From JAWLHU01 sp049325315 (GTDB lineage: Bacteria > Bacillota > Sulfobacillia > Symbiobacteriales > Symbiobacteriaceae): a stretch of DNA of 64,000 nucleotides. Shown piece after piece: positions 24,926 to 33,057 of the stretch (positions are counted from its first letter, which is position 1; every line of letters starts with the position of its first letter). The notes beneath the pieces were generated by a model that did not search any database, was not told the origin of the DNA, and worked only from the letters and a program-made list of their open reading frames with translations. A program made the position numbers and the translations under genes. The stretch covers positions 62,001 to 126,000 of the forward strand of contig JBMONB010000016.1 in NCBI GenBank assembly GCA_049325315.1, written 5' to 3'.

Positions 24926-26842
24926 CTGCGTTGGATCGCATCGCTGGCAGCGGCAGCGCTCGCCCTTCAACTGCTCGCCTTTCCCATGGGGAGCGCAGCC
25001 CAAGAGGTTGACCACCCCCTGGTGCAGGTCTACGTAGATGGCCAGTTGCTCGATGCGCCCGTGCCCGCCCGAATCGTCGGCGGCAGAACCCTGGTGCCGC
25101 TCCGGGCCCTGGCCGAGCGGCTCGCCCTGAAGGTGACCTGGGACGCCGCGGCCCTGGCGGCGGTCCTGACGGCGCCGGCGGCCCCGCCCGCGGTGGTTAC
25201 CGGCCCCCCGCTGCCGCCCTTTGAGTCCTTACCCGCCGTCCGGGTCTTTCTGAACGGGCGGGAGCTGATCACCGATGTGCCCGGTGTGATCTACGAGGGG
25301 AGCACCCTGGTCCCCCTGCGGTTCATCGCCGAGGCGCTCGGCCTGAAGGTCGCCTGGGATGCAGCCAGCCGCACCGCCCGCCTCACCTCGCCGCCGGCGG
25401 CCCCGGCTGAGCCGGAGCCGCCACCGAGCACCGCCGGGCGGCACCTCTGCTTCGAGAGCCGGGAGGGCAGCCCCGTGGCCGGGGTGGAGCTTTTCGTGGC
25501 CGGCGCCCTGGTCGGAACCAGCGACGAGTCGGGCTGCCTCTCCGTGGATCGGCTGGGCTTCGGCCAGTTCGAGTACACCCTCTACTTCCGCAATGGCAAC
25601 GGCAACAACGGCATGCGCGGCGGCTTCTCGCTGAGCGGCCGGCCTGGCGAGCGCCAGCGCTTGCAGGTGGAGACATCGCCGGCGGAGGGGCCGCTGGCCA
25701 CCATCGCCCTGCCCCCTGCGCAGCCATCGGGGCGGGAGACGACGGTAGAGCTGCTCTTCGCCGACGGCGTGCCGGACGAGCTGCGGCGCTACCTGCTGGC
25801 CCTGCAGGCCGACCTGGACCCGGTGCTGACCGCCCTCATGGGCCCGCCTCTGCAGAGCGGCAGCCTGCGCATCGTCTACAATCCGGCGAGCTACGCCTCG
25901 CTCAGCGGCGACCTGTCTGAGCTCTACGTCACCCGCCTGCCCCGGCTGCTGGGGGAGAACGACCCGGACTTCGATGCCTGGTTCCTGGTGGAGTACGCCC
26001 ACAAGTACCTGCAGGGCCGGTCGGTGCCCGTCGTTACCTCCCGCTCCTATGAGAACCTCAGCCATGCCATACGGGCTGTGGCGGGAACCTACCTGAACCA
26101 GCAGGGGATCCGGCGGATCGGCACGCGGGGCGCGCCTTACTCCATCGCCCTGCGCCCGGTCCTGGAGACGCTTGGCCCCGGGATCCTGCTCAACACCGGG
26201 CCCACCGCCGCCTCCAACCCCGGCGGGGGTCGAAGCGGCGCCGAATGGGAAGATGGCAGCTACGAGCGCATGAACCCGCTCACCATCGAGTACGCCCTCT
26301 CGGTCTGGCTGACCCTGGCAGAGGCCCGGCATGCGGTGAGCGGGGAGCTTGACTTCTTCCGCCGCCTGCAGGCCCAACTCTGGGTGGTGGACCCCCAGAC
26401 CCCCGAGCGGTTCTTCGCCCTGGTGAGCGAGGTGGTCGGCGGCCCGGTGGAGGGGCTGGATGCCGGCGAGTGGCTGCGGCGCGCCAGCCTGTTCCAGGGG
26501 CTCCCCGATGCCACTCACTTCGTGCGCCCGCTCCCCGTGCGGGGCTCCTTCTGGTACATAACGGGGCTGGATGACCCCGACCGCATCTACCTGCTGGCCG
26601 TTCGCCGCCCGCCGGCCACCCTGCTTGCCGGCACGGTCACGCTCACCCTGCGGGATCAGGCGGGGCGGGTGGTGTTCGAAGCCGAGTCCGACCTCGCCTT
26701 CCGGGAGACCGGCGAGCCCGCCTTCGTACCGGTGCCCCGCGGGCTCCCGCCGGGAAGCTACACCGCTGTGATCACCGGCAGGGTGGATGGGGTTTCCGTG
26801 GAGGCGAGCCAGCCCTTCTCCGTGACGGGGTTGTCCCGGTGA
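24926..26842 (+). CDS. Exported protein with two stalk (copper amine oxidase N-like) domains and a MA-peptidase-like region
   Basis: The mature protein begins with two tandem stalk domains (copper amine oxidase N-terminal-like), each ending in TLVPLR(A/F)(L/I)AE..L.L.V.WD (about residues 35-85 and 110-155), common in Firmicute surface proteins. The middle has a region resembling gluzincin peptidases, but the expected HExxH reads VEYAH (near residue 355), so activity is doubtful. The C-terminus is beta-sandwich-like. The best start is the CTG at 24926, eight bases after GGAGG; it begins a clean signal peptide (Arg, then 15 hydrophobic residues). The GTG at 24917 lies inside the ribosome site. 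Confidence 0.75.
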   Translation: MRWIASLAAAALALQLLAFPMGSAAQEVDHPLVQVYVDGQLLDAPVPARIVGGRTLVPLRALAERLALKVTWDAAALAAVLTAPAAPPAVVTGPPLPPFESLPAVRVFLNGRELITDVPGVIYEGSTLVPLRFIAEALGLKVAWDAASRTARLTSPPAAPAEPEPPPSTAGRHLCFESREGSPVAGVELFVAGALVGTSDESGCLSVDRLGFGQFEYTLYFRNGNGNNGMRGGFSLSGRPGERQRLQVETSPAEGPLATIALPPAQPSGRETTVELLFADGVPDELRRYLLALQADLDPVLTALMGPPLQSGSLRIVYNPASYASLSGDLSELYVTRLPRLLGENDPDFDAWFLVEYAHKYLQGRSVPVVTSRSYENLSHAIRAVAGTYLNQQGIRRIGTRGAPYSIALRPVLETLGPGILLNTGPTAASNPGGGRSGAEWEDGSYERMNPLTIEYALSVWLTLAEARHAVSGELDFFRRLQAQLWVVDPQTPERFFALVSEVVGGPVEGLDAGEWLRRASLFQGLPDATHFVRPLPVRGSFWYITGLDDPDRIYLLAVRRPPATLLAGTVTLTLRDQAGRVVFEAESDLAFRETGEPAFVPVPRGLPPGSYTAVITGRVDGVSVEASQPFSVTGLSR

Positions 26843-26845
26843 GGC

Positions 26846-27127
26846 TTCCGTCAGTTTTTGACGCCCTGCTGCGGGGCTCCACTGTGCAATTCCTGACGAT
26901 TGCAGGCTGGCGGTGGTCACCAGCATACCCGTGGGGGGTAGTAGCAGCGGGTTTTGATGGTCAGAACGCCTCATTGAGGGGGGTTGGGCCGACTCTTCTG
27001 GTCCATCCACCTGCGTAGCTCCTGCAATTTGTCAGTTTTTGCACACCAGGCCCGTCGAAGGGGTGTTCAAAATCTGACGATCGCGTGATTCTGGGCGGGT
27101 CGTGCCGCCTCAGGGCGGGGGTACCCC
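26846..27127. repeat. Intergenic repeat family 2, copy 1 (GTCAGTTTTTGAC element)
   Basis: In order: TTCCGTCAGTTTTTGAC (26846), TGTGCAATTCCTGAC (26883), a GGGGGGTAGTA tract, GTCAGTTTTTGCACACC (27031), GGTGTTCAAAATCTGACG (27062) and GGCGGGGGTACCCC (27114). The first and fourth arms are inverted copies, as are the second and third, so the whole can form nested stems. The same parts occur in the same order, reversed, at 38725-38998. The gap to the next gene (27128-27247) holds nothing else that I recognise. Confidence 0.75.
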
Positions 27128-27247
27128 ACCAGATATGCACCGGTATGAACTGATTGAGGGCAGGCCATGGGCCTGCCCTCTGATTGTCTTGGTTTCTATC
27201 GAACAAAGTTGAAGCGTTATCCGTATGTATATATGGAGGTGAGAGCC

Positions 27248-27745
27248 ATGAAGAACGAGAGCCCGATCCCCGGCCTGAAGGTGGCCGGCCCCGATGATCT
27301 CCAGCAGACCTTGCTGCTGCAGGTGGCCATGGCGTACTCCTGGATCGCCTATTTCAACCAGCGGGTGCTGCAGGCGGTCAAGCGGGGCTGGAAGCGGCGG
27401 CTGACCCATGTGAAGTTCGTGCCCGATGTGGAGAACGGCCTCCTGTACGTCCTGCCGGCGCTCAAGACCGATTACGGCGCCATTCAGCTCGACTATACGG
27501 GGCCGGAGACCGGGGCGGAAGTGAGTCTGTACATCCCCCTGCTCAAGTTCGACCTGACCAGGGAAGAGGGGCGCCAGCGGATTTTCGAGGTCAAGGAGCA
27601 TGAGGTCGAGGGCAAGACCTACGTGGTGCTTGACGTCGGCGGCTCGACCTCTGTCCCGAGCAAGCGCAGGGCGGCCGGGGAAGGGCAGGGGGCGACGACG
27701 GTCGCCCAGACCGCAGCCTCCCGGGAGACGGCTGCCGAGGAGTAG
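27248..27745 (+). CDS. Hypothetical protein, 165 aa
   Basis: The ATG at 27248 has GGAGGTGAG just upstream, so upstream codons of the open frame are not used. The protein is soluble, with a likely beta-rich core (YGAIQLDYTG, VSLYIPLLKFDL, TYVVLDVGG) and a flexible Ala/Thr/Glu tail. I do not recognise the family. It stands alone on the plus strand, followed by short tandem repeats. Confidence 0.65.
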   Translation: MKNESPIPGLKVAGPDDLQQTLLLQVAMAYSWIAYFNQRVLQAVKRGWKRRLTHVKFVPDVENGLLYVLPALKTDYGAIQLDYTGPETGAEVSLYIPLLKFDLTREEGRQRIFEVKEHEVEGKTYVVLDVGGSTSVPSKRRAAGEGQGATTVAQTAASRETAAEE

Positions 27746-27824
27746 GGTGACCTCGGGGTGCGGCCCCGGCAGGGGCAGGGTGAAACCTGGTCGGCGCACG
27801 GGAGCCGCCGGGCCGGCTACAAGC

Positions 27825-27903
27825 TCCCGCCAGGGTCCCGCCAGGGTCCCGCCCGGATGTCTACAGGGTGACGACGGGATGTCTACGGGATGTCTACAGG
27901 GTG
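27825..27903. repeat. Short tandem repeats
   Basis: CCCGCCAGGGT occurs in tandem, followed by three copies of GGATGTCTACRGG-type units. This lies between a plus-strand hypothetical gene and a minus-strand terminator, and has no coding role that I can see. Confidence 0.6.
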
Positions 27904-27943
27904 TCACACCCCTTGAGCCAGTATACTTACAGGGCACGACAAA

Positions 27944-27971
27944 GGCGCCAGAGCGAAGTCGCTCTGGCGCC
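27944..27971 (-). terminator. Rho-independent terminator of the HAD gene
   Basis: GGCGCCAGAGCGA pairs with TCGCTCTGGCGCC (13 bp, 2-base loop), followed on the minus strand by TTTGTCG. Confidence 0.8.
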
Positions 27972-27976
27972 GTCAC

Positions 27977-28804
27977 TTATCCGGCCAGCACGTGTTCCTC
28001 GATCGCATCGGCCCAGCCATCGGCCGTGTTGGGGCCGGTCACGACCCGGGCGGCCTGCTTGACCCGGTCGGGGGCGTTGCCCATGGCAATCCCGAGGCCG
28101 GCCTCCTGCAGGGCGGGCATGTCGGCCTCCTCGTCGCCCAGGTAGAGCGTCGCCTCCCGGGGGATGCCGAGGATCGCCGCCAGCGCCCGCAGGGCGGCGC
28201 CCTTGTTCACCCCGCCGGGCAGGATCTCGGTGAAGTTGCTGGCCGAGTTCGACGAGGTCACGTAGACCTGGCTGCTGATCCCAGCCTCCTCCAGGCGCTG
28301 CTCAAAGAGGGCGCGCAGGCCGGGGGCGGGGTAGAAGTAGAGCTTGTTCACCCCACGGGTGGTGGTGGACAGCGCCTCCTCCAGGGGGCCGAAGAAGGGC
28401 ATGTCGGTCAGGAGGCCCTGCTCCTTCAGCTCCTGGAAGCGGGGCGAGAACTGGTCGACGTGCCAGTGGTCCTCCAGCTCCATGCCGAGGCTGGCGCCGG
28501 GCGCCACCGCTCGCATGGCGGCCACCACCTGGAGGGCGATCTGTACCTCCATGGTGTGGGCGAAGAGCGTCCGGCCGGTCAGCGGCTCGTAGGCGAGGCC
28601 GCCGTTGTAGGCGATCACGGGGCCGGTCAGGCCCAGCTCCCGGTAGAGCTCCCCGATTCGCCGGGGCGGGCGGGCGGTGGTCAGGACCACGGTGGCCCCA
28701 CGGCGCTCCAGCTCCGCCAGGGCGGCCCGGGCCCGCCCGGTCACCTGGCCCTCGTCATTCAAGAGCGTGCCGTCGATGTCGGTGGCGATCAGGCGGTAGC
28801 GCAT
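27977..28804 (-). CDS. Cof-type HAD-superfamily hydrolase
   Basis: The 275-aa protein has all HAD motifs: I IATDIDGTLL (residues 6-15), II VVLTTARPPRR, III with lysine in GGVNKGAALRAL and IV YLGDEEADMPAL. The C2-type cap between motifs II and III places it in the Cof/YbiV group, which dephosphorylate sugar phosphates or cofactor precursors such as FMN. The exact substrate is not predictable. It starts at the stop of the upstream CoA-binding protein gene (TGA/ATG overlap), so translation is probably coupled. Confidence 0.92.
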   Translation of the reverse strand: MRYRLIATDIDGTLLNDEGQVTGRARAALAELERRGATVVLTTARPPRRIGELYRELGLTGPVIAYNGGLAYEPLTGRTLFAHTMEVQIALQVVAAMRAVAPGASLGMELEDHWHVDQFSPRFQELKEQGLLTDMPFFGPLEEALSTTTRGVNKLYFYPAPGLRALFEQRLEEAGISSQVYVTSSNSASNFTEILPGGVNKGAALRALAAILGIPREATLYLGDEEADMPALQEAGLGIAMGNAPDRVKQAARVVTGPNTADGWADAIEEHVLAG

Positions 28805-29223
28805 CAGCGGCCGTGCCTTGTCGCTTCGACGTAGATGCAGTGGTCCTGGACCCCGTCGATGCCCATCGCCTCGGCGGCGGCCATCGCCTCATCGTTGACG
28901 ATGCCCTGCTGCAGCCAGAGCACCTTCGGCTTGGTCTGCATCTGCTCGATCTCCTGCACCACTTCCATGATCGTCTCGGAGCGGCGGAAGACGTCGACCA
29001 CATCCACCGGGAAGGGGATCTCGGCCAGCGACCTGTAGACCTTCTCGCCCAGGATCGTGTCCGCCCGCTTGGGGGTGACCGGGACGATCTTGTGGCCCCG
29101 CTGCTGCATCTCCTCGCTCACGTGGTAGCTGGGCCGGTCGGGCTTGTCGGAGAGGCCGACGACGGCGATGGTCCGGGGGGCCTCCACCGCCCACTTGATC
29201 ACCTTGGGGTCGTTGACTGCCAA
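28804..29223 (-). CDS. CoA-binding domain protein (YccU-like)
   Basis: The 139-aa protein is a single CoA-binding (Rossmann) domain: TIAVVGLSDKPDRPSYHV, then VDVVDVFRRSE, VLWLQQGI and a conserved CIYVE-type end. Such stand-alone proteins have no assigned reaction. The start is TTG at 29223 behind AGGAGGGAT. It sits between metY upstream (3 bases) and the HAD gene downstream (overlapping), forming a likely metY-CoA-binding-HAD operon. Confidence 0.9.
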   Translation of the reverse strand: MAVNDPKVIKWAVEAPRTIAVVGLSDKPDRPSYHVSEEMQQRGHKIVPVTPKRADTILGEKVYRSLAEIPFPVDVVDVFRRSETIMEVVQEIEQMQTKPKVLWLQQGIVNDEAMAAAEAMGIDGVQDHCIYVEATRHGR

Positions 29224-29225
29224 AG

Positions 29226-30518
29226 CTATCCCTCCTGAGAAACGGCGGCGCGCAGCGCATCCGCCAGATCATCGATTAAATCTTGGACGTTTTCGATCCC
29301 CACCGAGACACGGATCAGGTCGTCGCCCACGCCTGCGGCCACCCGCTGCTCCGGGGTGAGCTGGCTGTGGGTGGTCGATGCCGGGTGGATCACCAGCGAC
29401 TTGGCATCGCCCACGTTGGCCAGGTGGGAGAAGAGCTTCACGTGGTCGATGAACCGGGCGCCGGCCTCCAGGCCGCCCCGGACACCGAAGACCAGCATGC
29501 CGCCGTAGCCGCCGCTCAGGTACCGCTCCGCCCGGTCGTGGGTCGGGTGGCTCTGCAGGCCGGGGTACTGGACCCAGGCCACGGCGGGGTGGTCGGCCAG
29601 GAAGCGGGCGATGGCCAGTCCGTTCTCGCTGTGCGCCCGCATGCGCAGGTGGATCGTCTCCAGGCCCATGAGCAGCAGGAAGGCGTTGAACGGCGCCTGG
29701 CAGGCGCCCAGGTCCCGCAGCATCTGCACCCGCACCTTGGTAATGAAGCCCGCCGGGCCGAAGTCGGTGGCGTAGCGCACCCCGTGGTACGACGGGTCGG
29801 GCTCGGTAAAGCCCGGGTACTTGGGGGAGTTCCAGTCGAAGTGGCCCGAGTCGACCACCACACCGCCCATGGCGGCGCCGTGGCCGCCCAGCCACTTGGT
29901 GGCACTGTGGACCACCAGGTCGGCGCCGTGTTCGAAGGGGCGGCAGAGCACCGGGGTGGCGAAGGTGTTGTCGATGATCAGCGGAATCCCGTGCTCGTGG
30001 GCGATCTCCGCCACCGCGGCGATGTCGAAGACGTCGAGCCCGGGGTTGCCGATGGTCTCGCCGAAGACGGCCCGCGTGCGCGGCGTGATCGCCCGGCGGA
30101 AGTTCTCGGGGTCGGCCGGGTCGACGAACCGGGTGGCAATGCCGTACTTGGGCAGCGTGGTGGCGAAGAGGTTGTAGGTCCCGCCGTAGAGGGACGATGA
30201 GGTGACGATCTCGTCGCCCGCATGGCAGATGTTCAACAGGGTCGCCACCATGGCGGCATGGCCCGAGGCGAAGGCGACCGCCCCCACCCCGCCCTCCATC
30301 TGGGCGATGCGCTGCTCGAAGGCATCGGTGGTAGGATTGCCAATCCGGGTGTAAATGTTGCCCGCCTCTTCCAGCGAGAAGAGTTTGCGGGCGTGCTCGG
30401 TGGAGTCGAAGACATAGGCGGTGGTCTGGTAGATGGGCACCGCCCGGGAGCCCGTAACCGGGTCCGGCTGCTGCCCCCCGTGTACGGCCATGGTCTCAAT
30501 GGCGTAGCGCTTCTTCAT
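29226..30518 (-). CDS. metY: O-acetylhomoserine sulfhydrylase (MetY-type)
   Basis: This 430-aa PLP enzyme of the Cys/Met metabolism family makes homocysteine from O-acetylhomoserine and sulfide. The PLP lysine is in VVHSATKWLGGHG; other family blocks are YTRIGNPTTDAFE, SSLYGGTYNLF, GETIGNPGLDVFDI and IRVSVGIEN near the end. The long form with LFSHLANVGDAKSLVIHPASTTH is typical of MetY rather than MetB/MetC. The ATG at 30518 follows GGGGAGG, so the longer frame is not used. It begins an operon with the CoA-binding and HAD genes. Confidence 0.93.
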   Translation of the reverse strand: MKKRYAIETMAVHGGQQPDPVTGSRAVPIYQTTAYVFDSTEHARKLFSLEEAGNIYTRIGNPTTDAFEQRIAQMEGGVGAVAFASGHAAMVATLLNICHAGDEIVTSSSLYGGTYNLFATTLPKYGIATRFVDPADPENFRRAITPRTRAVFGETIGNPGLDVFDIAAVAEIAHEHGIPLIIDNTFATPVLCRPFEHGADLVVHSATKWLGGHGAAMGGVVVDSGHFDWNSPKYPGFTEPDPSYHGVRYATDFGPAGFITKVRVQMLRDLGACQAPFNAFLLLMGLETIHLRMRAHSENGLAIARFLADHPAVAWVQYPGLQSHPTHDRAERYLSGGYGGMLVFGVRGGLEAGARFIDHVKLFSHLANVGDAKSLVIHPASTTHSQLTPEQRVAAGVGDDLIRVSVGIENVQDLIDDLADALRAAVSQEG

Positions 30519-30587
30519 ACGGTCGGCCTCCCCTGCCCCTTTGCATCGATCCATTACGGAGGATTGTACCACGGAACGGACCCCTGT

Positions 30588-31463
30588 TTACAGGGCGGGG
30601 CGGGCCCCCACCCGGGTGACGATGCGGGCGCCCAGCCGGTTGGCCGCCCGGGCCGCATCCAGCGGGGCCAGCCCGGTGCGCAGACCGTGAATGAAGGCCG
30701 CCCCCCAGGCGTCGCCCGCCCCGGTCGCATCGACCACCGGGCCGTCCAGCGGGGCCGGCTCCACGTGGACCAGCCGGCCCTCGTGGGCCAGCAGGGCGCC
30801 CTCGCCCCCCAGTTTCACCGCCACCGTCTCGGCCTGGGCCGCCAGCGCCCGGGCCGCCGCCTCCACGTCGGCCAGGCCGGTCAGGGCCAGCGCCTCCTCC
30901 CGGTTGGGCAGCAGCAGCTTCAGCCCGGCGGGGACCGCCAGCCCGTGGCGGCGGATAAACCCGGCAGATGAAGGATCCAGCGAGATCGGCAGCCCCGCCT
31001 CCCGGGCCAGGTCGATGGCGCGGGCCGCCGCCCGGCGGGGCGCCTCCCAGAAGAAGGAGTAGCCGGTCACGTGGAGCCAGCCCGCCGTGCGGAGATCATC
31101 CGCATCGATGTCGACGGCGTCCAGGTGGTGGTTGGCCCCGCGGGGGACCATCATGTGCCGCTGGCTGCCCTCGCTGAAGAGCACCAGCACGGCGGTGGGG
31201 TGGACCGGGTCGAAGGCGATGCGGCACGCCACGCCCTCCCGCTCCATGTCGGCCGCCAGGGCCCGCCCCAGCAGGTCGTCGCCCACCCGGCCGGCAAACC
31301 GGACCGGGCTGCCCAGGCGGGCGGTCCAGACGGCGAAGTTGGCCGCCGAGCCGCCGGGGGCGGAGCGGACCTCGCCGGGGGTGTCGGTGTCGCGATCCAG
31401 GGCGGACTCCACCGAGGCCACCACATCGAGCACCAGGTCGCCAAAGGTAAACAAGGGCTTCAC
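30588..31463 (-). CDS. PfkB-family carbohydrate kinase
   Basis: The 291-aa kinase has both PfkB signatures: a GGSAANFAVWTARLG N-terminal glycine block and the C-terminal DATGAGDAWGAAF with the catalytic aspartate. Family members phosphorylate sugars (ribose, fructose, KDG) or nucleosides. The sequence alone does not tell which. The start is a GTG after AAGGAGG. It lies 75 bases downstream of the aldolase gene but a terminator separates them, so it may be expressed on its own or by read-through. Confidence 0.93.
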   Translation of the reverse strand: MKPLFTFGDLVLDVVASVESALDRDTDTPGEVRSAPGGSAANFAVWTARLGSPVRFAGRVGDDLLGRALAADMEREGVACRIAFDPVHPTAVLVLFSEGSQRHMMVPRGANHHLDAVDIDADDLRTAGWLHVTGYSFFWEAPRRAAARAIDLAREAGLPISLDPSSAGFIRRHGLAVPAGLKLLLPNREEALALTGLADVEAAARALAAQAETVAVKLGGEGALLAHEGRLVHVEPAPLDGPVVDATGAGDAWGAAFIHGLRTGLAPLDAARAANRLGARIVTRVGARPAL

Positions 31464-31492
31464 CGTGTAAGCCTCCTTGTGGAAAATGAAAA

Positions 31493-31527
31493 GGTCGCCG
31501 GACGGTAGAGTTCCCGTCTGGCGACCC
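31493..31527 (-). terminator. Rho-independent terminator of the aldolase gene
   Basis: GGTCGCC...GGCGACC with an extended stem (CCGGACGG / CCCGTCTGG) and a minus-strand TTTTC tail lies 11 bases after the fba stop. Confidence 0.8.
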
Positions 31528-31537
31528 TTTTTCCTAC

Positions 31538-32392
31538 TTACGCCTTGCCGACCGAGCCGAAGAGGGTCATCTTCTCCTTCAGCTTCTCCTTCAGCACCGC
31601 CTTGGCGGGGGCGAAGATCTTGCGGGGGTCGATCTCGTTCGGCTTCGCCGCGAGCTGGGCGCGGATCTCGCCCAGGAAGGCCTCCCGCAGTTCGGTGTCG
31701 ATGTTCACCTTGCGAATGCCCAGCTCGATCCCCTTCTTCACATCGGCCTCGGGCACCCCGGAGCCGCCGTGCATCACCAGGTAGGCGCCAGTCCGGCGGT
31801 GGACCTCGTCGATCCGGTCCAGCGCCAGCTTGGGCGGCAGCTTGTAGTGGCCGTGGGCGGTGCCGAAGGCCATGGCCAGGGCATCGACGCCGGTCGCCTC
31901 GTAGAACTCGATGGCGTCGGGCACGGGGGTGAGCATGGCGTCCCGCTCCTCCACCACGATATCATCTTCCACGCCGCCGATCTTGCCGATCTCGCCCTCG
32001 ACCGAGACGCCTACAGCGTGGGCGACCTTGACGATCTCCTGGGTCCGGGCGATGTTCTCCTCCTTCGGCCACTGGGAGCCGTCGAACATCACCGAGGTGA
32101 AGCCAGCCTGAATGCAGGCGATCACCGTCTTGTAGTCGGTGCCGTGGTCCAGGTGGAGCGCCACGGGGACCGTGGCCTTCTCGGCCGCCAGCTTGGCCAG
32201 GCCCACCACATAGTGGAGCCCGGCGTACTTGATCGCCCCCTGGCTGGCCTGAATGATCACCGGGGAGCGCAGCTCGTCGGCCGCCTCCACAATCGCCTGG
32301 ACGATCTCCATGTTGTTGCAGTTAAACGCACCCACCGCGTACTTGCCCTGCTCGGCTGCATCCAGCAACGTCCGAAGTGATACCAGTGGCAT
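31538..32392 (-). CDS. fba: Class II fructose-bisphosphate aldolase
   Basis: The 284-aa enzyme carries the class II zinc ligands and catalytic residues: ALHLDHGTDY (His pair and Asp), SVEGEIGKIGG, LAMAFGTAHGHY, VMHGGSGVP and VNIDTELR. It cleaves fructose 1,6-bisphosphate to DHAP and glyceraldehyde 3-phosphate in glycolysis; some close relatives act on tagatose bisphosphate. ACGGAGGG precedes the ATG. The upstream gap to the PilZ gene (about 120 bases) should hold its promoter. Confidence 0.95.
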   Translation of the reverse strand: MPLVSLRTLLDAAEQGKYAVGAFNCNNMEIVQAIVEAADELRSPVIIQASQGAIKYAGLHYVVGLAKLAAEKATVPVALHLDHGTDYKTVIACIQAGFTSVMFDGSQWPKEENIARTQEIVKVAHAVGVSVEGEIGKIGGVEDDIVVEERDAMLTPVPDAIEFYEATGVDALAMAFGTAHGHYKLPPKLALDRIDEVHRRTGAYLVMHGGSGVPEADVKKGIELGIRKVNIDTELREAFLGEIRAQLAAKPNEIDPRKIFAPAKAVLKEKLKEKMTLFGSVGKA

Positions 32393-32515
32393 CGGTAAAT
32401 CCCTCCGTTCGAATCTCCTGCGGCGTCATGCCGCCCATGCAAGAGTTATGCTCCCACCGGCGCAACTCCTACCAACGGGATGATCGGTCCTTTCGATCCA
32501 CCCGATTGAGGGAGT

Positions 32516-32908
32516 CTATAAATGCACCGCCCGTCCCTTGCGGGACCGCTCAATCTGAATCCGGCCCAGGGTGGCGATCAGCGCCCCCCGCACGGACTCA
32601 TCCACGTCGACGAAGGTGACCCCGTACCAGCTATGGGTCAGGTCGTCGGTCTTGCGGACCAGTTGGCCCCGGAAGGTGAAGCGCTGACCCTGAAGGGCGA
32701 AGGAGAAGGTGGCGTACACCCCGCTGCGGATTGGCAGGTCCACATCGGTCCGCATGTACAGCCCGCCGCCGCCCAGGTTGATGATCGACACCGGGCGCGG
32801 TTCCACCGAGATGGGGTTCTGGCCGACCTCAAAGATCTGCATGCTGCCGGACAGTTCTTCAAAGCTCAGGCGGAAATACCCGCGACGGCTCTCGGCTGCC
32901 TCCTCCAT
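32516..32908 (-). CDS. PilZ-domain protein (c-di-GMP receptor type)
   Basis: This 130-aa protein is a single PilZ domain. The N-terminal arginine motif is SRRGYFRL (RRxxxR-like, residues 7-14) and the second motif is the SIINLGGGGLYM block in place of DxSxxG. A strand-rich remainder includes WYGVTFVD. PilZ proteins bind cyclic di-GMP and pass the signal to a partner. It fits with the HD-GYP protein at 48143-48973. It is divergent from the terpenoid/peptide locus and shares its upstream region. Confidence 0.85.
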   Translation of the reverse strand: MEEAAESRRGYFRLSFEELSGSMQIFEVGQNPISVEPRPVSIINLGGGGLYMRTDVDLPIRSGVYATFSFALQGQRFTFRGQLVRKTDDLTHSWYGVTFVDVDESVRGALIATLGRIQIERSRKGRAVHL

Positions 32909-33057
32909 ACCGCCACCTCGCTATTTTGTTCAGGTTGGTAGACTCATTCTCCCGGTTGATCCACGAATCCTTCTGCCGCCGGTGCGAGAAGGAGTTCACG
33001 CAGGAGAGAATGAATCTTCTGGAGCAGTTCTGCTATGTAGGGCAGGAGGTTTGCCCC

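Noticed and set aside
25229..27010. 593-aa open frame on the minus strand opposite the exported stalk-domain protein, and similar long frames at 10101-11825 and 60480-62213
   Set aside because: They run opposite clear genes (stalk-domain protein, SNF2 helicase, ABC exporter), have the His/Gly/Arg/Leu-rich composition of high-GC antisense frames, show no ribosome sites, and match no family.
26846..27127. CRISPR array
   Set aside because: The GTCAGTTTTTGAC motifs alternate in orientation with unequal spacing and there are no cas genes; this is an inverted-repeat element, not an array of direct repeats with equal spacers.
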